A program made the translations under genes and the position numbers. Positions 43,264 to 53,700 of a stretch of DNA of 64,000 nt are shown one piece after another. Within the stretch, counting starts at the first letter, position 1, and every line of letters begins with the position of its first letter. The stretch spans positions 29,835 to 93,834 of the forward strand of contig CAILJB010000112.1 of the NCBI GenBank assembly GCA_903834465.1, written 5' to 3'. The DNA comes from an uncultured Pseudomonadota bacterium (GTDB lineage Bacteria; Pseudomonadota; Gammaproteobacteria; Methylococcales; Methylomonadaceae). The notes under the pieces are model-generated. The model did no database searches, was not told the DNA's origin, and saw only the letters and a list, made by a program, of their open reading frames with translations.

Positions 43264-44292
43264 TTACACATTATCAGTGGCTTGTGAATTACTGTTATCG
43301 TCAATCCACTTGTCAAAATTAGCTCGTTGCATGCTGAATAATAGATTCTTGTACAAATTTTTATCGTAATAATACAAAGCATGTCGTATTGTGGTGTAAG
43401 GGTTAAATCTATTCCAATGCTCCGATTGATATTTAATGTACTGTTCTAACTTTTCACGTGTTAAAGCTAATTCAATATCACTACAAGAGATAGAACTGTT
43501 AGCCTTGCACAATTCCTCAACAAACTCATCGACTTTATGACCATCGAATCTGTAATCTTGATAATGCTTTTTGACCGTACTCAAAAATAAAAAAGCATTC
43601 AAATGATTATCTTCGGTGTGTTTTAAAATCGCTTCTTCTTCACTTTTAGTCGTTTCTGTTCTAATAGTTTCAAATTCTTGATCTGCTAATTCAAACAAAG
43701 CAGCTAATCTGTTAATTCTTCTTTTCAGCTTAGATGGGATATTTTTCTTATATTTAATCTTATGATCCAGTGAACTCCAAGCATCTTGAATTATGGTTCT
43801 AATTTGAACTTCAAATCGATATTCACTAAATCGTTTATATTCAGGCAAAGCGGCACGATTTTCTAATAGTTTCAAGTCAAGATGTAAGCCTTTATATCCA
43901 AACGTGTCATCGTGAGCTTCCATGACTTTAGTTTTATTTGTTTCATCAATTATTTGAAAATTATTTTGAAGAATTTTTTTAACCAATTCAACATCACTTC
44001 CATAATGACAAACGATTCTCAAGCCAAGAATATCAGTTATGTATTCTTTGATTTCGTAGTCCTTTTTATCATCTTCGAGTTTTTGTCGATATTTCCTTTC
44101 AAATTTGCCAATACATTCTTCTCGATGTTTTACTCGTCCATTCACATGGGGGGTAGCAAATTCATCATTGTCTGCAAGTAACAGTGATAAAAGAGTTTTA
44201 TATGATTTAACAGCATCTGAAAATAATGATGCTCTCTCGTTGTAGTAATGGAGAAAGTGGCTCTTTTCTGTATCAAAATCTAGTGATGGCAT
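43264..44292 (-). CDS. RelA/SpoT-domain nucleotide pyrophosphokinase-like protein (small alarmone synthetase or toxSAS type)
   Basis: 342-residue protein with a synthetase domain only, at about 40-185. Visible synthetase motifs are GRVKHREECIGKFERK (R53, K55), DILGLRIVC (D87, metal ligand), GYKGLH (132-137) and EVQIRT (E161) with DAWSSLDHKIKYK. There is no HD hydrolase, TGS or ACT domain. A helical C-terminal part of about 150 residues has no recognised family. It could make (p)ppGpp or be a toxic or phage-sensing relative of the toxSAS/CapRel group; the sequence alone does not decide. Composition is more AT-rich than its neighbours. It has its own transcript, separated from clpB by a terminator. 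Confidence 0.8.
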   Translation of the reverse strand: MPSLDFDTEKSHFLHYYNERASLFSDAVKSYKTLLSLLLADNDEFATPHVNGRVKHREECIGKFERKYRQKLEDDKKDYEIKEYITDILGLRIVCHYGSDVELVKKILQNNFQIIDETNKTKVMEAHDDTFGYKGLHLDLKLLENRAALPEYKRFSEYRFEVQIRTIIQDAWSSLDHKIKYKKNIPSKLKRRINRLAALFELADQEFETIRTETTKSEEEAILKHTEDNHLNAFLFLSTVKKHYQDYRFDGHKVDEFVEELCKANSSISCSDIELALTREKLEQYIKYQSEHWNRFNPYTTIRHALYYYDKNLYKNLLFSMQRANFDKWIDDNSNSQATDNV

Positions 44293-44354
44293 TTCTACTC
44301 CAAAAAATTAGTGACTAACTTGGATAGCTTATTGAAAACGCAATTATAAAACTA

Positions 44355-44384
44355 AACAAACGGCGAAATTATTCGCCATTTGTT
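44355..44384 (-). terminator. Terminator after clpB
   Basis: On the minus strand a two-part stem (AACAAA/TTTGTT and GGCGAA/TTCGCC with one mismatch, ATTA-sized loop) is followed by a T-rich stretch just past the clpB stop. Confidence 0.7.
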
Positions 44385-44400
44385 CGTTTCTGTAATCGAA

Positions 44401-46974
44401 TTATCGCAAAAATCGCAACTCCCCACCTTCCTCAACCACTTTTATCACATCTCCCGCGACAAACTGCCCACCCAAAATCGCTTGCGCGAGTGGATTTTCA
44501 AGTTGTTGTTGAATGGCGCGTTTCATCGGTCTTGCACCATAAACAGGGTCAAATCCCGCTTCGCCCAACAAATCCAACGCCGCGTCAGAAATTTCAAACC
44601 CAATTTCACGTTCTTGCAAACGGCTACGAAGATAATCGACTTGAATGATGGAAATCGCGCGAACTTGTTCACGTCCGAGCGAATGGAACACGACCGTTTC
44701 ATCAATGCGATTGATAAATTCAGGGCGGAATTTCGTGACCACTACATCCATCACCGCTGATTTCATCACGTCATACATTGCCTCGCCCGACAACGCTTGA
44801 ATAATGTCCGAACCGATGTTGGAAGTCATCACGATAATCGTATTTTTAAAATCCACCGTGCGACCTTGACCATCTGTTAAACGCCCGTCATCTAAGACTT
44901 GCAACAAAATGTTAAACACATCAGGATGCGCTTTTTCGATTTCGTCGAGCAAAATCACCGAATACGGTTTACGACGCACCAATTCCGTTAAATAACCGCC
45001 TTCTTCATACCCAACATAACCCGGAGGCGCACCAATCAAACGCGCCACCGAATGTTTTTCCATAAATTCGGACATATCAATCCGCACCATCGCATCGGGC
45101 GTATCAAACATAAATTCAGCTAACGATTTGCACAATTCGGTTTTGCCCACGCCTGTTGGCCCTAAAAACAAAAACGACCCATTCGGACGATTCGGGTCAG
45201 AAAGTCCCGCGCGTGAACGACGAATCGCATTGCTCACCGCTTTCAAGGCTTCATCTTGTCCAATCACGCGCTGTTTTAAATGCTCTTCCATTTTTAACAA
45301 TTTTTCGCGTTCGCCTTCGAGCATTTTTGAAACAGGAATCCCCGTCCATTTCGAGACCACTTCGGCGATTTCATCTTCAGTAACTTTGTTGCGAAGCAAA
45401 GTCATTTTTGAGGTATCGATATTCGCAGTCGCGGCAATTTGTTTTTCAAGTTCAGGAATAATGCCGTATTGCAATTCCGACATTCGCGCTAAATCATTGC
45501 TACGTCTCGCGGCTTCAACATCTAAACGCGCTTGTTCGAGTTTTTCTTTAATCGCCGCACTGCCTTGCAACGCCGATTTTTCCGCTTTCCAAATTTCTTC
45601 TAAATCCGAATATTCTTTTTCGAGTTCACCAATTTCTTGTTCTAAAATTTGCAGACGTTTTTTCGAGGCGGCATCTTTTTCTTTTTTGAGCGCAACTTGT
45701 TCGATTTTGAGTTGAATCAAACGGCGGTGTAATTTGTCCATCGATTCAGGTTTTGAATCAATTTCCATCCGAATTCGACTCGCTGCTTCGTCGATTAAAT
45801 CAATGGCTTTATCAGGTAATTGACGGTCCGCAATGTAGCGATAAGAAAGCGTTGCCGCCGCGACAATCGCAGGGTCAGTAATATCTACGCCATGATGCAC
45901 TTCGTATTTTTCTTTCAAGCCGCGCAAAATCGCAATCGTGTCTTCAACGCTTGGTTCATCGACCAGCACTTTTTGAAATCGTCGCTCTAACGCTGCATCT
46001 TTTTCAATGTATTTGCGATATTCATCGAGCGTCGTCGCGCCAACACAATGCAATTCGCCACGCGCTAACGCAGGTTTGAGCATATTGCCTGCATCCATCG
46101 CGCCTTCGGCTTTACCTGCACCGACCATCGTGTGCAATTCGTCGATGAACAAAATGACTTGCCCTTCTTGTTTGGCTAAATCATTTAAAACGGCTTTCAA
46201 ACGTTCTTCAAACTCACCACGAAATTTTGCCCCCGCAATTAACGCCGCCATATCGAGTGATAAAACTTGTTTATGTTTCATGCCTTCAGGCACTTCGCCA
46301 TTGACAATCCGTTGTGCCAAACCTTCCACAATCGCCGATTTACCCACACCCGGTTGACCAATTAAAACAGGATTATTTTTGGTTCGGCGTTGCAACACTT
46401 GAATCGTGCGGCGAATTTCATCGTCACGCCCAATCACAGGATCAAGTTTTCCTTGTTCAGCACGTTCGGTTAAATCAATCGTGTATTTTTTTAAGGCTTG
46501 GCGTTGGTCTTCGGCGTTAGCATCTTGCACGGTTTCGCCACCGCGTAATTTTTCAATCGCCGTTTCGAGCAAGGCTTTTGAAATCCCGAATTTTTTGAAT
46601 GATTCAGTAAGTGAGCCTTTTTCATCCACAATAGCCAACAAAAATAATTCGCTGGAAATAAACGTGTCGTTACGTTTTTGCGCTAGTTTGTCAGTGAGAT
46701 TTAATAAACGGTCGAGTTCGTTTGATAAACGGACATCACCGCCCGTGCCGCTAACGCTGGCTAATCGATTGATTGACGCTAACGTGTCAGCGCGTAAAGT
46801 TGGGACATTGATATTGCTTTGCGCTAGCAACGGCTTGATGCTGCCTCCGTCTTGGTCAAGTAACGCGAGTAATAAATGCGCGGCTTCGATAAATTGATGG
46901 TCTTTGCCTAACGCTAAACTTTGCGCGTCTGCAATGGCTTCGTGAAATTTACTGGTTAATTTGTCCATTCTCAT
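44401..46974 (-). CDS. clpB: ATP-dependent disaggregase ClpB
   Basis: 857-residue Hsp100 chaperone that, with DnaK, pulls proteins from aggregates; same length as E. coli ClpB. An N-terminal Clp_N repeat domain, AAA module 1 (Walker [14 protein letters not shown]), the coiled-coil M domain (about 400-530) and AAA module 2 ([12 protein letters not shown], with pore loop GYVGYEEGG) are all present. The ATG at 46974 has a GAGGG ribosome site 7 bases upstream; an ATG two codons later is possible. It lies 35 bases after the P-type ATPase gene, so read-through from the trp operon is possible besides any heat-shock promoter inside that gene. Confidence 0.97.
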   Translation of the reverse strand: MRMDKLTSKFHEAIADAQSLALGKDHQFIEAAHLLLALLDQDGGSIKPLLAQSNINVPTLRADTLASINRLASVSGTGGDVRLSNELDRLLNLTDKLAQKRNDTFISSELFLLAIVDEKGSLTESFKKFGISKALLETAIEKLRGGETVQDANAEDQRQALKKYTIDLTERAEQGKLDPVIGRDDEIRRTIQVLQRRTKNNPVLIGQPGVGKSAIVEGLAQRIVNGEVPEGMKHKQVLSLDMAALIAGAKFRGEFEERLKAVLNDLAKQEGQVILFIDELHTMVGAGKAEGAMDAGNMLKPALARGELHCVGATTLDEYRKYIEKDAALERRFQKVLVDEPSVEDTIAILRGLKEKYEVHHGVDITDPAIVAAATLSYRYIADRQLPDKAIDLIDEAASRIRMEIDSKPESMDKLHRRLIQLKIEQVALKKEKDAASKKRLQILEQEIGELEKEYSDLEEIWKAEKSALQGSAAIKEKLEQARLDVEAARRSNDLARMSELQYGIIPELEKQIAATANIDTSKMTLLRNKVTEDEIAEVVSKWTGIPVSKMLEGEREKLLKMEEHLKQRVIGQDEALKAVSNAIRRSRAGLSDPNRPNGSFLFLGPTGVGKTELCKSLAEFMFDTPDAMVRIDMSEFMEKHSVARLIGAPPGYVGYEEGGYLTELVRRKPYSVILLDEIEKAHPDVFNILLQVLDDGRLTDGQGRTVDFKNTIIVMTSNIGSDIIQALSGEAMYDVMKSAVMDVVVTKFRPEFINRIDETVVFHSLGREQVRAISIIQVDYLRSRLQEREIGFEISDAALDLLGEAGFDPVYGARPMKRAIQQQLENPLAQAILGGQFVAGDVIKVVEEGGELRFLR

Positions 46975-47009
46975 TGTGCTACCCTCTAAGGTGAATTGAT
47001 TGGTTACAA

Positions 47010-49634
47010 CTATGGTGCAAAAACAGAACTTTTCAACAGACTCCCTATTTTTCGTAATTCTTCTAAAACTAACACACTACTCGCTACGCCTAACGCAAGC
47101 AAACCATCATCCAAATTTAAATCAGCGGTATGAAAAATAGTTTGAGCGAATTCCCATTTCGCCATCGAAAATTGCAACGCCACCACAGCAATCAGTGATA
47201 ACCAAAGCCAGATATTTCTGAAAAATTGTCGATTAAATGCAGTGCCTTTTTCTGCGCGAGCATTAAAAACATTGAAAACTTGAAATAAAACAAATGTGGT
47301 AAAAGCGAGTGTTTTAGCGTGTTCGACATCATGAAATTGCAAATCGTAAAACAAAATTCCTAACGTGCCGCTCGCCATAATCGTGCCGTAAAAAAACAAT
47401 TGTGCCAGCCGTTGCCACGACAATAATTGAGCAGATTCAGAACGCGGCGGTTCATTCATGATATTGCCACGCGCAGGGTCAACGCCTAATGACATCGCTG
47501 GCGGGCCATCCATGATGATGTTAATCCAAAGTAATTGGATTGCCGAAAATGGCAACGGCAAATGTAATAACGGCGCAATCGCCACGCATAAAATTGCCCC
47601 GATATTGGTGGACAACTGAAAGCGAATAAATTTCACCATGTTGTCGTAAATACCGCGTCCTTCCCGTACCGCATTCACGATCGAGACAAAATTATCATCG
47701 GTCAAAATCATGGTTGCGGCTTCTTGAGCGACATCCGTGCCACTTTTTCCCATCGCAATGCCAATGTCAGCACTTTTCAACGCCAGTGCATCGTTCACGC
47801 CGTCGCCTGTCATGGCAACAACGTGACCAGCTTTTTTGAGTGCGTTCACAATACGCATTTTTTGTTCTGGCGCGGTTCGCGCAAAAACACCAATATTGTT
47901 AATTCGCGCCGCCAGTTCATCATCACTTAACGCCGCTAACGCACGACCATCCAACGTTTCACCATGCAAATCTAATTCTCTGGCAATTGCCGTTGCTGTC
48001 GTCGCTTGATCGCCGGTAATCATTTTCACAGCAATGCCCGCGCGTTGGCATAATTGAATCGCATCATAAACTTCTGCACGCGGCGGATCTTGCAGACCGA
48101 TGAAACCCACAAAATGCAAATGTTCAATGTAGCGTTTCAAATAATCTTCAATAGGCAAACCGAACCGTGGTTTATATTCAGCGGCTGAAATACGGCTCAT
48201 TGCCACGCCTAAAACACGCAAACCGTTTTTCGACATATTCGTATTTTTTACACACAAATCAGAACGTTCATCGGAATTTAAACGACAACGAGACAAGATG
48301 ACTTCGGGTGCGCCTTTAACAAAAATAAGAATTTCATCACCATGACGATGAAACGTTGCCATAAATTTATGTGCCGCATCAAACGGAATTTCTGCTAAAC
48401 GCGGGTATTCCATTCGGGCGTTTTCATAATTTAATCCTGCTTTTTCTGTCAGCATCAACAACGCGCCTTCCATCGGGTCGCCGATAATTTTGCCATGATG
48501 AAATTGGCTGTCATTGCACAACATCAATGGCAACAATAATTCATTTTTCGTACTGCAGGCGGGCGAAATTTTGTCGTCAACATTATAGGTTTGCCCATGA
48601 TAAAAAATCTGCCGTACCGTCATTTGATTCAGCGTCAACGTTCCTGTTTTATCCGTGCAAATAACCGTCGTGCAGCCCAACGTTTCCACGGCTAAAAGAC
48701 GTTTTACAATGGCTTTTTGTTTTGCCATGCGGTGCATGCCCAACGCTAACGTTACGGTTACAACTGCTGGTAAACCTTCGGGAATTGCCGCGACAGCCAA
48801 TGCGATAGCAGTAAAAGCGGTTTCAATTAACGGTTCGCCGCGCCATAACGCACTGGCAAATAATACTAAAACAATTACCAACGCCAACGCTGCCAAACGC
48901 TTTCCCAATCGGTCGAGCTGAATTTGCAACGGCGTAGGTTGTTCTTCGGTTTCGGTCAAAAGTTGCGCGAGTTTGCCGATTTCGGTGTTCATACCTGTTG
49001 CTGTTACAAGCATTTCACCGCGTCCGCGCGTTACGATACTATTCATAAACAACATATTACAGCGTTCGGCAAGCATCGTTTTTTCTTGCAATGCGTCGAT
49101 ATATTTAACGACAGGCGATGATTCGCCCGTCAACGCAGATTCGTCAACTTCCAATCCAAATACGTTGAGCAAACGTCCGTCAGCAGGAATTTTGTCACCC
49201 GCTTCGAGCAAGACAATATCACCTTGCACTAATTCTTTAACTTCAACTTCACTCACTTGATTGTCGCGGCGCACTTTAGCGTGCAGCGACAACATTTTTT
49301 TAAGTGCGACTAACGCTCTTTCAGCTTGAAACTCTTGGTAAAATCCCAGTATCGAATTGATAAACACGACCGTCATAATTACCAACCCATCGACTTTATC
49401 GCCGATGAAAGTGGCTAAAATTGCCGCCGCGATTAACACTAAAATTAAAATACTTTGAAATTGTGCAAAAAATAACCGCCCAAGAGATTTAGGCGGTTTT
49501 TCGCAAAGCTGATTTGCGCCATCACGTTTTAAACGTTGTTGCGCTTCGAAAGTTGTTAAGCCTGACTGAGCAGTTTGTTGTTGTAAGATGGCTTGTTCAG
49601 ACGTTAAGGCATGCCAGTTGGTTGAAGTTTTCAT
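47010..49634 (-). CDS. Cation-transporting P-type ATPase (P2A, calcium-type)
   Basis: 874-residue inner-membrane pump. The actuator loop ALTGESSPV, phosphorylation motif [13 protein letters not shown], hinge [21 protein letters not shown] and about ten membrane segments are present. The ion site reads [11 protein letters not shown] in TM4 and [15 protein letters not shown] in TM6, keeping the Glu, Asn and Asp that bind Ca2+ in SERCA-type pumps. An N-terminal cation-ATPase domain ([18 protein letters not shown]) and a C-terminal domain are complete. Calcium export is the best guess. It starts 9 bases after trpG, so it is probably part of the trpEG transcript. Confidence 0.9.
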   Translation of the reverse strand: MKTSTNWHALTSEQAILQQQTAQSGLTTFEAQQRLKRDGANQLCEKPPKSLGRLFFAQFQSILILVLIAAAILATFIGDKVDGLVIMTVVFINSILGFYQEFQAERALVALKKMLSLHAKVRRDNQVSEVEVKELVQGDIVLLEAGDKIPADGRLLNVFGLEVDESALTGESSPVVKYIDALQEKTMLAERCNMLFMNSIVTRGRGEMLVTATGMNTEIGKLAQLLTETEEQPTPLQIQLDRLGKRLAALALVIVLVLFASALWRGEPLIETAFTAIALAVAAIPEGLPAVVTVTLALGMHRMAKQKAIVKRLLAVETLGCTTVICTDKTGTLTLNQMTVRQIFYHGQTYNVDDKISPACSTKNELLLPLMLCNDSQFHHGKIIGDPMEGALLMLTEKAGLNYENARMEYPRLAEIPFDAAHKFMATFHRHGDEILIFVKGAPEVILSRCRLNSDERSDLCVKNTNMSKNGLRVLGVAMSRISAAEYKPRFGLPIEDYLKRYIEHLHFVGFIGLQDPPRAEVYDAIQLCQRAGIAVKMITGDQATTATAIARELDLHGETLDGRALAALSDDELAARINNIGVFARTAPEQKMRIVNALKKAGHVVAMTGDGVNDALALKSADIGIAMGKSGTDVAQEAATMILTDDNFVSIVNAVREGRGIYDNMVKFIRFQLSTNIGAILCVAIAPLLHLPLPFSAIQLLWINIIMDGPPAMSLGVDPARGNIMNEPPRSESAQLLSWQRLAQLFFYGTIMASGTLGILFYDLQFHDVEHAKTLAFTTFVLFQVFNVFNARAEKGTAFNRQFFRNIWLWLSLIAVVALQFSMAKWEFAQTIFHTADLNLDDGLLALGVASSVLVLEELRKIGSLLKSSVFAP

Positions 49635-49643
49635 TTATCACGT

Positions 49644-50225
49644 TTAACGTTGCAAAAAATTCCGCAACAAATCATGCCCGTGTTGGGTCAAAATCGATTC
49701 AGGATGAAATTGTACACCTTCAATATCAAGCGTTTTATGGCGCACGCCCATGATTTCATCTATTCCACCATTTTCGTCTTGTGTCCATGCGGTGATTTCT
49801 AAACAATCAGGCAAACTGCTTTGTTCAATGACTAACGAATGATAGCGCGTTGCCGTAAATGGATTTGATACATCTTTGAAAACGCCAAGATTGTGGTGAT
49901 AAACTTGAGATGTTTTACCGTGCATGATTTGTTTTGCGTGAATGATATTACCGCCAAACGCATAACCAATACTTTGATGCCCTAAACACACGCCTAAAAG
50001 TGGAATTTTTCCGGCAAAATGCAAAATTGTTTCAACCGAAACGCCCGCTTCTTTGGGTGTGCAAGGCCCTGGTGAAATCACAATTTTATCGGGATTCAAT
50101 GCGGCAATATCAGCAACTGAAACTTGGTCATTGCGAACAACGATGACTTCTGCGCCTAATTCGCCAAAATACTGCACTAAGTTATAAGTAAATGAATCGT
50201 AGTTATCAACCATTACGACTTTCAT
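49644..50225 (-). CDS. trpG: Anthranilate synthase component II (glutamine amidotransferase)
   Basis: 193-residue class I amidotransferase that feeds ammonia to TrpE. The opening [18 protein letters not shown], oxyanion strand [11 protein letters not shown], nucleophile elbow [15 protein letters not shown] (catalytic Cys) and the His/Glu pair in [11 protein letters not shown] are intact. The ATG at 50225 overlaps the trpE stop by four bases and has a strong AAGGAGA ribosome site. A longer frame reaching 50306 lies within trpE and adds no family sequence. It may also serve folate synthesis as PabA, as in many gammaproteobacteria. Confidence 0.96.
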   Translation of the reverse strand: MKVVMVDNYDSFTYNLVQYFGELGAEVIVVRNDQVSVADIAALNPDKIVISPGPCTPKEAGVSVETILHFAGKIPLLGVCLGHQSIGYAFGGNIIHAKQIMHGKTSQVYHHNLGVFKDVSNPFTATRYHSLVIEQSSLPDCLEITAWTQDENGGIDEIMGVRHKTLDIEGVQFHPESILTQHGHDLLRNFLQR

Positions 50226-51709
50226 GCTTGCTCTCCTTCTAAACCTGCTTCCGCCATCGCTACCGCGCGAAACACCGCGCGTCCTTTGTTCATCGTTTCT
50301 TCCCATTCGCTTTGCGGTACGGAATCGTAGACAATCCCTGCGCCTGCTTGAATATGTAACAGACCATCTTTAATCACAGCGGTTCGAATTGCAATCGCCG
50401 TGTCTAAATTTCCCGTCCAACCGATATAACCCACCGCGCCAGAATATATGCCACGTTTCACAGGTTCGAGTTCATCAATAATTTCCATCGCTCGAATTTT
50501 CGGCGCACCGCTCACGGTTCCAGCGGGAAACGTTGCCGCTAAAACGTCAAACGCATTTTTGCCTTGTTTCAATGTTCCTGTAACGTTCGACACAATGTGC
50601 ATCACATGCGAATAACGCTCCACAATCATTTTATCGGTCAATTGAACGCTGCCAATTTCTGCCACCCGCCCTGTGTCGTTGCGCCCTAAATCAATAAGCA
50701 TCAAATGTTCGGCAATTTCTTTCGGGTCAGCGAGTAATTCTTGTTCAAGTTCTAAATCATGTTCTGGTGTTGTGCCACGTCGGCGCGTGCCTGCAATCGG
50801 ACGCACGGTAACGGTTTCATCTTCCAGACGTACCAAAATTTCAGGCGACGAACCAACGATATGAAAATCGGCTAAATTTAAATAAAACATATACGGCGAC
50901 GGATTCAAACAACGTAACGCACGGTATAAATTCAGCGGTTCTGCGCTGTAAGGAATCGTCATACGTTGCGACAAAACCACCTGCATAATGTCGCCATTCG
51001 TGATGTATTCTTTAGCTTTTTCAACGGCTTGTTTAAAGCCATCTTGCGTAAAACCAGAAACAAAATGCTCTTCATCAACATTTTTAGGACTAGCATGAGA
51101 TTGCGGTTTCGCGCTGGATTCCCGCAACTTTTTCGCCAATGCTTGCAATCGATTTTGCGCGTTTTCATACGCATTCGCTTCTTCAGGATTGGCATGCGTG
51201 AGCAATAACAATTTACCTGATAAATTATCAAAAACGAGTAATTCTTCGGACACCATCAGCAAAATATCCGGTGCGCCGATTTCGTCAGGTTTGGTAATTT
51301 TACAAACGCGCGGCTCAATATAACAAATGGTTTCATAACCAAAATAACCGACTAAACCGCCATTAAAACGTGGCAAACCTTCAATTTCAGGAACGCGAAA
51401 ACGCGCTTTAAATTCTTCAATCCATTGCAATGGATTTTCGTGCGTTAAATCTTCGAGGATTTTATTTTCAAACGTCACGGTAATTTGGTTTCCAGATACT
51501 TTCACAAACGTTTTACATGGCAACCCAATAATTGAATAACGCCCCCACTGCTCACCGCCATGAACGGATTCAAATAGATAAGAATATGCTCCGTCCGCAA
51601 GTTTCAAATACGCACTAAGCGGCGTGTCTAAATCTGCGAGAATTTCGCGACTAATCGGAATACGGTTGTAGCCTTGTTGGGCGAAATCGTTAAATTGTTC
51701 AGGTGTCAT
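50222..51709 (-). CDS. trpE: Anthranilate synthase component I
   Basis: 495-residue chorismate-using enzyme making anthranilate, first step to tryptophan. The feedback-site region near the N-terminus is followed by the catalytic core: [85 protein letters not shown] and [20 protein letters not shown]. Its stop overlaps the trpG start. No tandem-Trp leader peptide was seen in the 180 bases upstream, so classical attenuation is not evident. trpD and trpC do not follow. Confidence 0.96.
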   Translation of the reverse strand: MTPEQFNDFAQQGYNRIPISREILADLDTPLSAYLKLADGAYSYLFESVHGGEQWGRYSIIGLPCKTFVKVSGNQITVTFENKILEDLTHENPLQWIEEFKARFRVPEIEGLPRFNGGLVGYFGYETICYIEPRVCKITKPDEIGAPDILLMVSEELLVFDNLSGKLLLLTHANPEEANAYENAQNRLQALAKKLRESSAKPQSHASPKNVDEEHFVSGFTQDGFKQAVEKAKEYITNGDIMQVVLSQRMTIPYSAEPLNLYRALRCLNPSPYMFYLNLADFHIVGSSPEILVRLEDETVTVRPIAGTRRRGTTPEHDLELEQELLADPKEIAEHLMLIDLGRNDTGRVAEIGSVQLTDKMIVERYSHVMHIVSNVTGTLKQGKNAFDVLAATFPAGTVSGAPKIRAMEIIDELEPVKRGIYSGAVGYIGWTGNLDTAIAIRTAVIKDGLLHIQAGAGIVYDSVPQSEWEETMNKGRAVFRAVAMAEAGLEGEQA

Positions 51710-51892
51710 GTGTTTTAACCGTCTGAAAGCGAATGATTGCGAAAAGATAACATATTAAAGCAATCGCGCCAAACCGCGATAACTCGCAGGTAAAACACAA
51801 ATCCTTGTCTAAAAATCCAATATCGGCTACATTTACGAAATTGGTTAAAAACCCGATAAAAGAACGATCATAAAATCTTAGGAGCCGTAGTA

Positions 51893-53470
51893 ATGAGTGA
51901 ATTAAGTGCAGAAAAATTGGGACTTCACAGCGTGGGTCAGGTTTATCATAACTTGAGTTATGACGAACTGTTTGCCCATGAAGTCGCCAATCAAGAAGGA
52001 CAGGTGTTAAAAAATGACACGATGACTGTAGACACAGGGAAATTCACCGGTCGATCTCCGAAAGATAAGTTTTTTGTGCAACAAGAACCGTCGAGTCAAA
52101 ACATCGCGTGGGGCAGTGTCAATAAACCTGTTTCAGCTGAAATTTTCGATGATTTGTATGCAGATGTGATTGATTATTTATCGGGCAAAGATATTTATGT
52201 CACGGATGGTTTTAGTGGCGATGGTGTTATGCGTAAATCCGTGCGTTTTATTACCGAATTTGCGTGGCAATCACATTTTGTAAAAAATATGTTTATTCGC
52301 CCAGAAGCGGATGAATTGGACAGTTTTGCGCCGAATTTTCGCGTCTACAACGCGAGTAATTACACCAATCACAAGTGGCAAGATCATGGTTTAAATTCTG
52401 AAGTTTTTTGTATTTTTAACGTCGAAAAAAATATCGCTATCATCGGTGGTACTTGGTACGGCGGCGAAATGAAAAAAGGCATTTTCACCATGATGAATTA
52501 CTGGTTGCCATTGGAAGGTATTTTATCGATGCACTGTAGCGCAAACGTTGGCAAAGCTGGCGATGTGGCGTTATTTTTCGGTTTATCTGGCACTGGCAAA
52601 ACCACGCTTTCAACGGATGCGTCACGCAAGTTAATCGGCGATGATGAACACGGTTGGGATGATGAAGGCGTATTTAATTTTGAAGGCGGCTGTTACGCAA
52701 AATGTATCGGTTTGTCGCAAGAAAATGAGCCTGAAATTTTTGCGGCGATTCGTCGTCATGCGTTATTAGAAAATGTCGTTTATGACGACAATGGCGAAGT
52801 CGATTATCACGATAGTTCTAAAACTGAAAATACGCGCGTTTCTTATCCGATTGAACATATCGAAAATCATGAACCGGATTTACGCGCTGGCATGCCGAAA
52901 AATATTATTTTCTTAACGTGCGATGCGTTTGGTATTTTGCCACCGGTTTCAAAGTTATCAAAAGAACAAGCGATGTATTATTTCTTGTCAGGTTATACCG
53001 CAAAAGTAGCCGGCACAGAACGTGGTGTCACTGAGCCACAAGCCACATTCTCTGCCTGTTTTGGCGAGGCGTTTTTACCTTTGCATCCGACGGTTTATGC
53101 CACGTTGCTCGGTAAAAAAATGGAACAACACGGCGTGAATGCGTATTTGGTCAATACCGGTTGGACAGGCGGCGGTTATGGCGTTGGCAAACGCATGAGT
53201 ATTAAAGGCACTCGCGCTTGTGTAAATGCAATTTTAGATGGCAGCATCAACAACGCTGAATTTGAAACGATGCCTTTCTTTAATTTGAGCATTCCAAAAA
53301 CATTGGCTGGTGTTGAAACCGAATTGTTAAATCCGCGCAATGCGTGGGCGGATAAAGCACAATTTGATGAAATCGCGCAAAAATTAGCCGGTATGTTTGT
53401 GGCGAATTTCAAAAAATACACCAGCGCAAATAACGATTTCGATTTCACTCAAGCTGGTCCACAGCTTTAA
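51893..53470 (+). CDS. pckA: Phosphoenolpyruvate carboxykinase (ATP)
   Basis: 525-residue enzyme that interconverts oxaloacetate plus ATP and PEP plus CO2. Signatures are [10 protein letters not shown], the metal-site [19 protein letters not shown], the kinase-1a loop [14 protein letters not shown] and the kinase-2 region [22 protein letters not shown]. The tail [16 protein letters not shown] is also typical. An AGGAGC ribosome site precedes the ATG. It is monocistronic with a strong terminator. Alongside PEP synthase, malate dehydrogenase and PFOR it adds to the C3/C4 enzymes of this region. Confidence 0.97.
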   Translation: MSELSAEKLGLHSVGQVYHNLSYDELFAHEVANQEGQVLKNDTMTVDTGKFTGRSPKDKFFVQQEPSSQNIAWGSVNKPVSAEIFDDLYADVIDYLSGKDIYVTDGFSGDGVMRKSVRFITEFAWQSHFVKNMFIRPEADELDSFAPNFRVYNASNYTNHKWQDHGLNSEVFCIFNVEKNIAIIGGTWYGGEMKKGIFTMMNYWLPLEGILSMHCSANVGKAGDVALFFGLSGTGKTTLSTDASRKLIGDDEHGWDDEGVFNFEGGCYAKCIGLSQENEPEIFAAIRRHALLENVVYDDNGEVDYHDSSKTENTRVSYPIEHIENHEPDLRAGMPKNIIFLTCDAFGILPPVSKLSKEQAMYYFLSGYTAKVAGTERGVTEPQATFSACFGEAFLPLHPTVYATLLGKKMEQHGVNAYLVNTGWTGGGYGVGKRMSIKGTRACVNAILDGSINNAEFETMPFFNLSIPKTLAGVETELLNPRNAWADKAQFDEIAQKLAGMFVANFKKYTSANNDFDFTQAGPQL

Positions 53471-53478
53471 ATCTATTC

Positions 53479-53510
53479 AAAAAAAGGGTTCACGGCGTGA
53501 ACCCTTTTTT
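53479..53510 (+). terminator. Rho-independent terminator after pckA
   Basis: A perfect stem (GGGTTCAC with GTGAACCC) flanked by A and T runs and a tight GGC loop. Confidence 0.9.
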
Positions 53511-53700
53511 CAAAATTACGTCATATTGTACGGTATCTACTGTATATCCTTACTTCTTGCGCTATGGAAACAGGCAGTCACATACCTAATTATTCCATTG
53601 CATACTTAATCTTAACGCGCCACAATAAAACGCCTTACGACGTATAAGGCTCGATTCATTAGAAAATTAGTTAGTAATTGAATAATAACCGGGATATACA

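Noticed and set aside
45128..45715. 195-residue frame opposite clpB
   Set aside because: Ser/Phe-rich shadow of the clpB coding strand, no ribosome site.
51710..51892. Trp attenuator leader before trpE
   Set aside because: No short frame with tandem Trp codons and no convincing competing hairpins were seen.
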